From Variovorax sp. Sphag1AA (lineage in GTDB: Bacteria; Pseudomonadota; Gammaproteobacteria; Burkholderiales; Burkholderiaceae_C), in NCBI RefSeq assembly GCF_014192575.1, contig NZ_JACHYC010000002.1, forward strand, positions 620,001-684,000: a DNA stretch of 64,000 nt, written 5' to 3'. The notes beneath the pieces were generated by a model that was not told the origin of the DNA, did not search any database, and worked only from the letters and a program-made list of their open reading frames with translations. Every line of letters begins with the position of its first letter. The stretch's first letter is position 1. Both the position numbers and the translations under genes were made by a program. Positions 24,987 through 32,400 of this stretch are shown one piece after another.

Positions 24987-27014
24987 ATGCCCATTGCAGA
25001 TGCCAGCAATTTGACGAACATCGGCGACTTCGTCTACTTCGCGCTGATCCATAACTGGCTCAGTCAAAGAATCATCCAGTTCAGTGTCGACGTCATGGGT
25101 CGCGCTATGACTTGGGTCAGTGCCATCGCGCTGGTCCTGATCACTCTCTGGGTGCTGATCCAGGGCTATCGCCTCATCACCGGCCAATCGCGTGAGCCCT
25201 TGGCGGCGGTGGTGACGAACATGAGCAGGATTGCCGTTGTCGTCTCCATTGCATCCACCATGGCGCTGGGTGGCCTCCAGTTGCAGGAGTTCCTCACCAC
25301 CGGACTGGCGCGCGGTATCAACGAATTGGTCACCGGCTCGGCTGCTTCGCCTGTGGCCTCCATCGACAAGAACTTGGCCTATACCCAACTCGCCATGGGT
25401 GCGATCGATGCGGTGCAGGTGCCTGCGGACGATGTCGCCACGGCGCGCACGAAGGCCCGGGCGATGCTTGTCGCCACGCTAGGTACCGCAGGCCCTGCGA
25501 TGGCTGCCGGAGCGATGCTGCTGCTGTATCAAGTGGCCATGGCGCTGATCATCGGCTTCGGACCATTGTTCGTACTGTGCCTGGCCTTCAATTCGACGAA
25601 GGAACTCTTTCATCGCTGGCTGATGTACGGCCTGGGCACCCTGTTTTCCATGGCGGTGCTCAACTTGATGATCTCGATGGTGCTGGAACTGACACTGCGC
25701 GTAGCAGGTGCGCTGTGGGGCACTCAGGCCCTCTCGGCCATCACCGGCACGAATGCCGAGGGTTTCACCAGCCAGGCGATGCAGCAAGGCGGTGTGGGGT
25801 TGCTCATGACGGTGTTGATCGTCTCGACGCCGCCGATGGCTGCGGCGTTCTTCAGGGGCGTGCTGGGGCAGTTCCTGTCGCTTTCGGCGTTTGGATTTGG
25901 CATGGGCGGCGGCGGCGCAGTCGGCGCGAATCGCCGCCGCGCTTCACAGGGGGCCGCGTACGGACAGTCGGCTTCGATTCCGAGCGATCAGGACGACTCG
26001 GACGGGGACATCGCCTCACTTCACCGGGTGTCGTGGGGTCACACATCCAGAGGTCCCAGCAACAGCAGCAGCAATGCCGCGCTGGACTACATGAAGAAGC
26101 ACGAATGGTCGGGGATGAGTGATGCCTCTGTGCCGCGGACACCGGGTGAGCGCCACGTTCAAGCCTGTGGAGACGAAGTGAGCCAGACTAGAAAGGCACT
26201 GGATGCTGCTAAGCCGTCGGGGCTTCCGACGGATTTGCCTGGTGACAGGACGTCCGAGTTACTGTTTGATCTTCGTCTTGAGCAAGGGGGTGCGGCGCCG
26301 AGCGCGTTAGTTGCGGAAAGCGGCCGGGACACAGGTTTGGCTATAGCGGTCGCACTAGCCGATAGAGCGCGAGCGGGAGCGGTATTCCAAGATGCGGCGA
26401 CGACGTTTGGCGCCAAAGCGGTTGCCGCCTACAACACGGGCAATACCGCCGAGGGAAATCGCTTTCTGAGTTACGCGGCAACATATTCGACGGAGAGCGC
26501 AAACGCTTTTGCTGCAGCAGGAGCCCTCGATGCCGATGCTCCCAGATTTTCATTGCCGCCTGCAGCAGTTGGTCAGCCGCATTTTTCAATTGCCGACCTC
26601 TCGCTTGATACGGGATTTACTGTCCAAATTGGAATTGGAGCAAATGCGGCGGGGGGCTGGCTAGGAGGGTACGGCGAATTCGGCATAGCGGCGGGGTTCA
26701 GCTACGACGGCCTGAGTGCAGTTACCTATACGTCTGCTGGAGTGGTTTTGGGACCTCAACAAGGCGCCTCTATCGGGTTGGTCGGAGCTATAGCGCAAGG
26801 GCTTCCTCGCCTCGGAACGACGACATACTACGGCGCTACTGCCTTTGGGGGCGCTGGAATAGGTGGCAATGTCACGACTCTCACCGATTCCGAGGAAAAC
26901 CTCGGGATTGGAAGGGCGGCAACTTCTGCTCGACTCTTTGTCGGTGAGGCGGTAGGTGCGGGAGCAATCAGGCTCGTTCAAGAAAACTACCCGCTTTGGA
27001 AAAACGCAAAATGA
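24987..27014 (+). CDS. VirB6/TrbL-like membrane protein with long variable C-terminal domain
   Basis: 675 residues from ATG 24987 (a GTG at 24903 would extend it by 28). Residues about 10-300 resemble VirB6/TrbL channel proteins of type IV secretion: helices near 43-60, 80-100, 170-200, 210-235 and 270-290, then the Gly-rich linker GFGMGGGGAVGANRRR. A Ser/Asn/Asp-rich hinge (about 320-370) leads to some 300 soluble residues, Gly/Ala-rich at the end (GANAAGGWLGGYGEFGIAAG), of no family I recognise. From about 26160 base and codon use becomes markedly AT-richer than in the N-terminal half. No other secretion gene is nearby. The layout fits an exported effector or toxin with a trafficking N-terminus; a diverged orphan VirB6 is the alternative. 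Confidence 0.65.
   Translation: MPIADASNLTNIGDFVYFALIHNWLSQRIIQFSVDVMGRAMTWVSAIALVLITLWVLIQGYRLITGQSREPLAAVVTNMSRIAVVVSIASTMALGGLQLQEFLTTGLARGINELVTGSAASPVASIDKNLAYTQLAMGAIDAVQVPADDVATARTKARAMLVATLGTAGPAMAAGAMLLLYQVAMALIIGFGPLFVLCLAFNSTKELFHRWLMYGLGTLFSMAVLNLMISMVLELTLRVAGALWGTQALSAITGTNAEGFTSQAMQQGGVGLLMTVLIVSTPPMAAAFFRGVLGQFLSLSAFGFGMGGGGAVGANRRRASQGAAYGQSASIPSDQDDSDGDIASLHRVSWGHTSRGPSNSSSNAALDYMKKHEWSGMSDASVPRTPGERHVQACGDEVSQTRKALDAAKPSGLPTDLPGDRTSELLFDLRLEQGGAAPSALVAESGRDTGLAIAVALADRARAGAVFQDAATTFGAKAVAAYNTGNTAEGNRFLSYAATYSTESANAFAAAGALDADAPRFSLPPAAVGQPHFSIADLSLDTGFTVQIGIGANAAGGWLGGYGEFGIAAGFSYDGLSAVTYTSAGVVLGPQQGASIGLVGAIAQGLPRLGTTTYYGATAFGGAGIGGNVTTLTDSEENLGIGRAATSARLFVGEAVGAGAIRLVQENYPLWKNAK
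26035..26047 (+). repeat. 13-bp direct repeat, copy at the domain boundary
   Basis: Second copy of GGGGTCACACATC. It encodes part of WGHTSRGPSNSSS, just where the VirB6-like domain and linker give way to the unrelated C-terminal domain. Confidence 0.6.
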
Positions 27015-27283
27015 CGGCAAGTGTCTTCTTGATGCTGTTTGCGAGCATGGTCGCATTGTTTCTCTATTTCGAGAAAATGAAATTCGATCCACCAAGAGGA
27101 AAGATCAAAATTCTCTCTTGGCGAATGGCGTATTGGGGAGCGGCGCTCGCATTTTTTAGTGGAGCAGTTCTCGGAAATTCTTTAGTCGCTTCGAAGGCTC
27201 TAGAGATGATCGCTTTGACCTTGTTGATTGCATCAATCTGTGTCGTTTTTATCGGCTTGGCTATCGCGCTGATCTGGAGATGA
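27011..27283 (+). CDS. small three-helix membrane protein coupled to the VirB6-like gene
   Basis: 90 residues from ATG 27011, which overlaps the preceding stop (ATGA). Three hydrophobic helices: about 3-22 (VFLMLFASMVALFLYF), 40-60 (MAYWGAALAFFSGAVLG) and 68-88 (ALTLLIASICVVFIGLAIAL). The sequence is clearly AT-richer than the chromosome around it and ends 29 bp before the convergent ftsI. Unknown family. Position, size and coupling match an immunity protein for the upstream C-terminal domain; a membrane immunity partner would fit a membrane-acting toxin. This is inference from arrangement only. Confidence 0.65.
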   Translation: MTASVFLMLFASMVALFLYFEKMKFDPPRGKIKILSWRMAYWGAALAFFSGAVLGNSLVASKALEMIALTLLIASICVVFIGLAIALIWR

Positions 27284-27312
27284 TGCTTTTAGCAATCTTG
27301 GTGGGATGCGCC

Positions 27313-29043
27313 CTAATGCGCCTGCGACGCCACGGGCAAATCCGGCAGCACATTCAAGATCCGCAGTGTCTGCTGAACCACCTGACTGAACACCGGCGCC
27401 GCCACCAGCCCGCCGAAATACTTCCCCGCACTCGGCTCGTCGATCATCACCGCGACGATCACGCGCGGCTTGTCGATCGGCGACATGCCGGTGTACCAGG
27501 CGCGGTACTTGTTGCTGGCGTAGCCCTTGCCGACCTGCTTGTGGGCGGTGCCGGTCTTTCCGCCCACCGAATAGCCTTCGGTCTGCGCCAGTGGCGCGGT
27601 GCCGCCGGGCGCCGCGGCCATGTGCATCATCTTGCGCACTTCGCTTGCCACCAGCGGGGAGAACACCGGCACGCCGACCGGCGGCTCGGTCGATTTCAGC
27701 AGGGTGATCGGAATGACCTTGCCGCCGTTGGCAAACGCCGTATAGGCATGGGCGATCTGGAACAGCGACGCCGACAAGCCGTAGCCGTAGGACATCGTGG
27801 CCTGCTCGATCGGGCGCCACGATTTGTACGGCCTGAGGCGCCCGGTCACCGCGCCGGGGAAGATCGTCTGCGGCTTCTGGCCGAAGCCGAGCGAGGTGAA
27901 CGAATCCCACATCTCCTTGGCCGTCATGCGCTGCGAGATCTTGGTCGCGCCGACATTGCTGGATTTCTGGATCACGCCTTCGACAGTCAGCACGCCGAAG
28001 TTCTCATCGTCGTGGATGGTCGCGCCGGCAACGGTGATCCGGCCGGGGTTGGTGTCGATGATGGTTTGCGGCGTCACGCGGCCTAGCTCCAGCGCGGTGG
28101 CGACGGTGATCGGCTTCATCGTCGAGCCGGGCTCGAAGACATCGGTCATCGCGCGATTGCGCAACTGCTCGCCATTGAGGTTGTGCCGGTCGTTGGGGTC
28201 GAAGCTCGGATAGTTGGCCATGGCGAGCAGTTCGCCGGTGTTGGCGTCGACCACCACGGCGCTGCCCGCATGGGCCTTGTTCGCGACCACGGCGTCGCGC
28301 AGTTTCTCGTAGGTGACCGCCTGGATGCGGTCGTCAAGGCTCAACTGGATGTCGTGGCCCTCGATCGGCGGGACCTGTTCGCCTACGTCCTCGACCACGG
28401 CGCCCAAACGGTTCTTGATGACGCGGCGCGAACCCGACTTGCCGGCGAGTTCCTTGTCGAAAGCCAGTTCGACGCCTTCCTGGCCGACATCCTCGACATT
28501 GGTGAAGCCGGCCACGTGCGCCGCGGCTTCGCCCTCGGGGTACTGGCGCTTGTATTCCCGTCGCTGGTAGATGCCCTTGATGTCGAGCGCGGCGATCTGC
28601 TTTGCGACGTTCTCGTCCACCTGTCGCTTGAGCCAGACGAAGCTCTTGTCATCGTCGTCCAGCTTGCGCACGAGTTCGGATTGCGGCACGCCGAGCAATT
28701 CGGCCAGCTTCTTCAGTTTGGGTTGGGTGACCGGATCAGCGGGGTCCACGTCCTCCGGAATCGCCCAGATGCTTGGCGCCGGGATGTCGGAGGCAAGGAT
28801 GTCGCCGTTGCGGTCGAGGATGCGGCCGCGGTTGGCGGGCAGTTCGAGCGTCCGGGCGAATCGCACCTCGCCCTGGTGTTGGTAGAACTCGTTGCCGATC
28901 ACTTCCACATAGAAGGCACGCGCGGCCAGAACGAGAAAGCCGGCTGCGATGCCGGCCACGATGAGTTTGCTGCGCCAGACCGGCGTCTTGCTCGCGAGTA
29001 GGGGGCTGGTGGCGTACTGGACGCTGCGTCTGCTTCGATTCAT
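27313..29043 (-). CDS. ftsI: peptidoglycan transpeptidase FtsI/PBP3-type, outside the dcw cluster
   Basis: A 576-residue class B penicillin-binding protein. One N-terminal membrane anchor (about 27-45), dimerisation/pedestal region, then the transpeptidase domain with catalytic STMK near residue 305, SSN near 361 and KTGTA near 496. It cross-links septal peptidoglycan in the periplasm. No mra, mur or fts neighbours are present, so this is probably a second paralogue of the division enzyme. Its ATG overlaps the stop of the AI-2E family gene (ATGA). Confidence 0.92.
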   Translation of the reverse strand: MNRSRRSVQYATSPLLASKTPVWRSKLIVAGIAAGFLVLAARAFYVEVIGNEFYQHQGEVRFARTLELPANRGRILDRNGDILASDIPAPSIWAIPEDVDPADPVTQPKLKKLAELLGVPQSELVRKLDDDDKSFVWLKRQVDENVAKQIAALDIKGIYQRREYKRQYPEGEAAAHVAGFTNVEDVGQEGVELAFDKELAGKSGSRRVIKNRLGAVVEDVGEQVPPIEGHDIQLSLDDRIQAVTYEKLRDAVVANKAHAGSAVVVDANTGELLAMANYPSFDPNDRHNLNGEQLRNRAMTDVFEPGSTMKPITVATALELGRVTPQTIIDTNPGRITVAGATIHDDENFGVLTVEGVIQKSSNVGATKISQRMTAKEMWDSFTSLGFGQKPQTIFPGAVTGRLRPYKSWRPIEQATMSYGYGLSASLFQIAHAYTAFANGGKVIPITLLKSTEPPVGVPVFSPLVASEVRKMMHMAAAPGGTAPLAQTEGYSVGGKTGTAHKQVGKGYASNKYRAWYTGMSPIDKPRVIVAVMIDEPSAGKYFGGLVAAPVFSQVVQQTLRILNVLPDLPVASQAH

Positions 29044-30107
29044 TGAGTTCCGGATTCGTTTTCCACGTTCGACGAAGCGAACAGATCCCATGCAGCCATG
29101 AAAAGTGCCGCAATCACCGGCCCGATCACGAAACCGTTGATGCCGAAGAGCGCGATGCCGCCGATGGTGGACATCAGGACGATGTAGTCGGGCATCTGCG
29201 TGTCCTTGCCGACGAGGATCGGCCGCAGGATGTTGTCGACGAGCCCGATCACGAAGACGCCGACGAAGATCAGTACCAGCCCCTTCACGACTGCGCCTGT
29301 GGCGAGGTAGTAGATGGCGACTGGCGCCCAGATCAGCGCCGCGCCGATGGCCGGCAGCAGCGAGAGAAAGGCCATCAGCGAACCCCACAGCAGCGCGCCC
29401 TGCACGCCGAGCAACGAGAAGGTCACGCCGCCGATGAGGCCCTGCGCCACGGCGACCGCGACGTTGCCCTTGATGGTGGCGCGGATCACGGTGGCGAATT
29501 TGGCGAAGAGGTGATTGGTATGCGCCTTGGCCAGTGGCAGCGCCGCGCGGACGGTCCTCGACAGGTCGCGCCCGTCGCGGAGCAGGAAGTACAGCATGTA
29601 CAGCATCAGGCCGAAGGCGATGATGAACTCGAACGCGTTCTGGCCGATGGAGACAGCGCGCGTGGCGATGACCTGGCTGCCGCGCATGGCCGAGGCCGAG
29701 AAGCGGCTGATGAAGCCTTCGATATTGGTCAGCCCGAAGCGGTTGAGCTGTTCGATTGCCCATTGGGGCAATGCATTCACGATCTGCTGGAAGTAGTTGG
29801 CGAAGCTGATGTCACCGGAGCGCACCTTCTGCGTGACGAAGGCCATTTCGTCGACGAGCGCGAGCGTAATCGCCACGAGCGGGATGATGACGAGCACCAT
29901 CGCGAGCAGCAGGGTGAGCAGCGCTGCGAGGTTGCGGCGGCCCTTCACCTTGATGACCACCCAGCGGTAGAACGGCGTGAAGAGGATCGCCAGCGCCACC
30001 GCCCACATGACTGCGCCGAAGAAGGGGAGGAGGATCCAGCCGAAGGCGAGCGTGACGCTCGCCAGTAGCAGGAGGAACGCAGCGCGTTGGAGAGCCGGGG
30101 AATTCAT
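29040..30107 (-). CDS. AI-2E family (PerM/YdiK-like) permease
   Basis: A 355-residue membrane protein with about eight helices. It has ILLPFFGAVMWAVALAILFTP at the start and the conserved central LIGGVTFSLLGVQGALLWG and FLSLLPAIGAALIWAP, with the C-terminal FVIGPVIAALFMAAWD. Family members have been proposed to export autoinducer-2 or act as cation antiporters; the substrate here is unknown. It is upstream of and overlaps ftsI, an uncommon pairing implying cotranslation. Confidence 0.9.
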   Translation of the reverse strand: MNSPALQRAAFLLLLASVTLAFGWILLPFFGAVMWAVALAILFTPFYRWVVIKVKGRRNLAALLTLLLAMVLVIIPLVAITLALVDEMAFVTQKVRSGDISFANYFQQIVNALPQWAIEQLNRFGLTNIEGFISRFSASAMRGSQVIATRAVSIGQNAFEFIIAFGLMLYMLYFLLRDGRDLSRTVRAALPLAKAHTNHLFAKFATVIRATIKGNVAVAVAQGLIGGVTFSLLGVQGALLWGSLMAFLSLLPAIGAALIWAPVAIYYLATGAVVKGLVLIFVGVFVIGLVDNILRPILVGKDTQMPDYIVLMSTIGGIALFGINGFVIGPVIAALFMAAWDLFASSNVENESGTQ

Positions 30108-30133
30108 GCCCGGCGATTCTCCCCTAGTGGGCG

Positions 30134-30832
30134 CTAACGCGCGGCTCTGGGGAGTGCAACCGGGGCGAGCGTGGCGCGGAGGCGCTCGTTTTCTGTCGGA
30201 TCGGCGGCGGCTTCGACTTCCAGGGCTTCTTCGACGTTGCCGATGTGGTCGAGCATCAACTCGCGGGCGCGGCCGGTGTCGCCTTCTTCGAGCGCGGCGA
30301 CGATGGCCGCGTGTTCGGCGCAGGACTGGGCGGCTTCGTGTTTCGACTGGAACAGGGTGGCCGCGAGGGTGGTGCGGGCAGTGAGGTCGCGCAGCACATC
30401 GCAGAGCAGGCGGTGGCCCATCTGGTCGGCGAGGCAGACATGGAAGTCCGCGAGCAGGAAGGCCCGGGTGGCCGCATCGGCGCCGGCGATGGCGCGTTTT
30501 TCGTCGGCGATGTGCTCGCGCAGCTTGCGGATGACCTTCGACAGCGGACGGCCGGCCTGGGAGAGGATGCCGGCCTCGACGATGCGGCGCGCGGCGAAGG
30601 CGTCGCGCGCCTCCTCGGCCGAGGGCTCCACCACGAACCACCCGCGCCGCGACTGCACTTCGACGAAGCCGCGTGCCTGGAGCTGCATCAACGCCTCGCG
30701 CACCATGGTGCGGCTCACGCCGAAGTTCTCTGCCAGCGCCTGCTCGCCGAGCCGCTCGCCCGGCGCGAGCTTCTGCGCGAGGATGGCTTCGACCACGCGC
30801 TCGGCGATGGTGGTGGGCGTGACGTCGGTCAT
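30134..30832 (-). CDS. GntR-family regulator, FCD subfamily
   Basis: A 232-residue regulator with N-terminal winged helix (GERLGEQALAENFGVSRTMV, REALMQLQARGFVEV) and an all-helical FCD domain with metal-ligand style residues (FHVCLADQMGH, EHAAIVAALEEGD). It lies 8 bp downstream of dctA on the same strand and probably regulates it with dicarboxylate as effector. The two CTTGCATACAAG-like palindromes upstream of dctA are the likely operators. Confidence 0.88.
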   Translation of the reverse strand: MTDVTPTTIAERVVEAILAQKLAPGERLGEQALAENFGVSRTMVREALMQLQARGFVEVQSRRGWFVVEPSAEEARDAFAARRIVEAGILSQAGRPLSKVIRKLREHIADEKRAIAGADAATRAFLLADFHVCLADQMGHRLLCDVLRDLTARTTLAATLFQSKHEAAQSCAEHAAIVAALEEGDTGRARELMLDHIGNVEEALEVEAAADPTENERLRATLAPVALPRAAR

Positions 30833-30840
30833 GGTGATGT

Positions 30841-32187
30841 TCAGTTCGCGGGTTGGACGACGGCTGGGGATTCTGCCGTGTCTCCTGCATGCGCACCCGC
30901 CTCGCGCAGGGGCTCGTCCTCGGGCGAGTGCGTTCCGTTGAGCACCGCATGGGCGCGTTCGCGGTCGATGTCGCCTTCCCATGCCGCGATCGCGACGGTC
31001 GCGACGCAGTTGCCGATCAGGTTGCCCAGCGCGCGGGCGATGCCCATGAACCAGTCGACCGAGAGCACCAGCACGAGGCCGATCGCGGGAATCGCAGGAA
31101 TCGCATGGAGCGTTGCTGCGAGCACCACGATCGCCGAGCCCGGCACGCCGTGCGCACCCTTGGAGGTGACCAGCGCGATGGCTAGGATCGTCAGCAGGTC
31201 GGTCATCGAGACCGGCGTGTTGGTCGCCTGCGCGATGAACACCGCGGCCAGCGTGATGTAGATCGAGAAGGCATCGAGGTTGAACGAATAGCCGGTGGGG
31301 ATCACGAGGCCGACTGTCGAATCGCGGATGCCCATGTGGCGCAGCTTGCCCATGATCTGCGGCAGCACGCTGTCGGACGAGGTGGTCGCGAAGACGATGG
31401 TGAGTTCCTCGCGCAGGTAGCGCAGCAGCTTGATGAGGCTGAAGCCCGACAGTCGCATCACGATGCCGAGGATGACGAACACGAAGAGGAACACCGCCAC
31501 GTAGAACAGTCCGACCAGCGCGCCGAGCTGCTTGAGCGAGCCGATGCCGTACTGGCCGACGGTGAACGCGATCGCGCCGAGCACGCCGAGCGGTGCGAGC
31601 TTGATGATGATCCCCATGATCTTGAACATCACGAGCGCCGTGGCATCGACGACCGCCGCGACCGGCTTGCCGCGCTCGCCCAGCAGCGTCAGCGCGCAGC
31701 CGAAGAGCACCGCGAAGAGCAGCACCTGCAGCACGTCGCCGGTCGCGAAGGCGTTGATCACCGTGGTGGGGATCAGCTTCATGATGAACTCGACCGTGCC
31801 GCCGCTGGTGAGCTTGTCGGCGGTCGACGTATAGGCGCTCATGGCGTTGGCGTCGAGCTTCGACGGGTCGACGTTCATGCCGACACCGGGCTCGAAGACG
31901 AAGGCAAGCAAGAGGCCCAGCCCCAGCGCGACGGTGGTGAGCACCTCGAAGTAGATCAGCGCCTTGACGCCGACGCGGCCGACGCGCTTGAGGTCGCCCG
32001 CGCCGGCGATGCCGTGCACCACGACGCAGAACACGAGCACCGGGATGATCATCTTGATCAGCTTGATGAACCCGTCGCCCAGCGGTTTGAGCTTGATGGC
32101 GAAGTCAGGGAAGAAGAGGCCGGCGACCACACCGAGAACCAGTGCGATGACGACCTGACCGAAGAGGGATTTGGCGAATCGGGGCAT
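30841..32187 (-). CDS. dctA: C4-dicarboxylate:cation symporter DctA
   Basis: A 448-residue DAACS-family transporter. Landmarks: IKLIKMIIPVLVFCVVVHGI, the serine-rich hairpin TIVFATTSSDSVLPQIM and IPTGYSFNLDAFSIYITLA, the substrate and cation site region. It imports succinate, fumarate, malate or aspartate. ATG 32187 follows GGAGAGCC. It is followed immediately by the GntR gene, and upstream lie several palindromes. Confidence 0.95.
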   Translation of the reverse strand: MPRFAKSLFGQVVIALVLGVVAGLFFPDFAIKLKPLGDGFIKLIKMIIPVLVFCVVVHGIAGAGDLKRVGRVGVKALIYFEVLTTVALGLGLLLAFVFEPGVGMNVDPSKLDANAMSAYTSTADKLTSGGTVEFIMKLIPTTVINAFATGDVLQVLLFAVLFGCALTLLGERGKPVAAVVDATALVMFKIMGIIIKLAPLGVLGAIAFTVGQYGIGSLKQLGALVGLFYVAVFLFVFVILGIVMRLSGFSLIKLLRYLREELTIVFATTSSDSVLPQIMGKLRHMGIRDSTVGLVIPTGYSFNLDAFSIYITLAAVFIAQATNTPVSMTDLLTILAIALVTSKGAHGVPGSAIVVLAATLHAIPAIPAIGLVLVLSVDWFMGIARALGNLIGNCVATVAIAAWEGDIDRERAHAVLNGTHSPEDEPLREAGAHAGDTAESPAVVQPAN

Positions 32188-32208
32188 GAAGGCTCTCCGT
32201 GTTGGTGG

Positions 32209-32242
32209 TTGCATGCAAGACATTCGCTTTCTTGCATACAAG
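32209..32242. promoter_or_regulatory. paired GntR-type operators upstream of dctA
   Basis: TTGCATGCAA (32209-32218, perfect palindrome) and CTTGCATACAAG (32231-32242, 10 of 12 symmetrical), centres 23 bp apart, about two helical turns. Both fit the TTGTATACAA-like sites of FCD GntR regulators, and the cognate gene is next to dctA. Confidence 0.6.
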
Positions 32243-32259
32243 CAATGTAGGCAAGAATT

Positions 32260-32291
32260 CACGGAATTCCGTGCGGGTATTCCCGGGGAAT
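32260..32291. promoter_or_regulatory. two further palindromes in the dctA-cyclase gap
   Basis: CACGGAATTCCGTG (32260-32273) is a perfect 14-bp palindrome; ATTCCCGGGGAAT (32279-32291) is symmetrical except at its centre. Both lie between divergent dctA and the cyclase gene. The binding protein is unknown. Confidence 0.45.
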
Positions 32292-32400
32292 GAAGAACAT
32301 TCGGTAAGGCGTTGTTTCATCCTTGCGCCGCGCGCCCGGCTGTAATATGGCGCCGGTCGAGACACGCCCCCCTGAGTGGGCGAGAGGCAGGAAAATTTTG

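Noticed and set aside
24987..26100. A complete type IV secretion or conjugation locus
   Set aside because: Only the VirB6/TrbL-like gene is present; flanking genes are glyoxylate metabolism and cell-wall genes.
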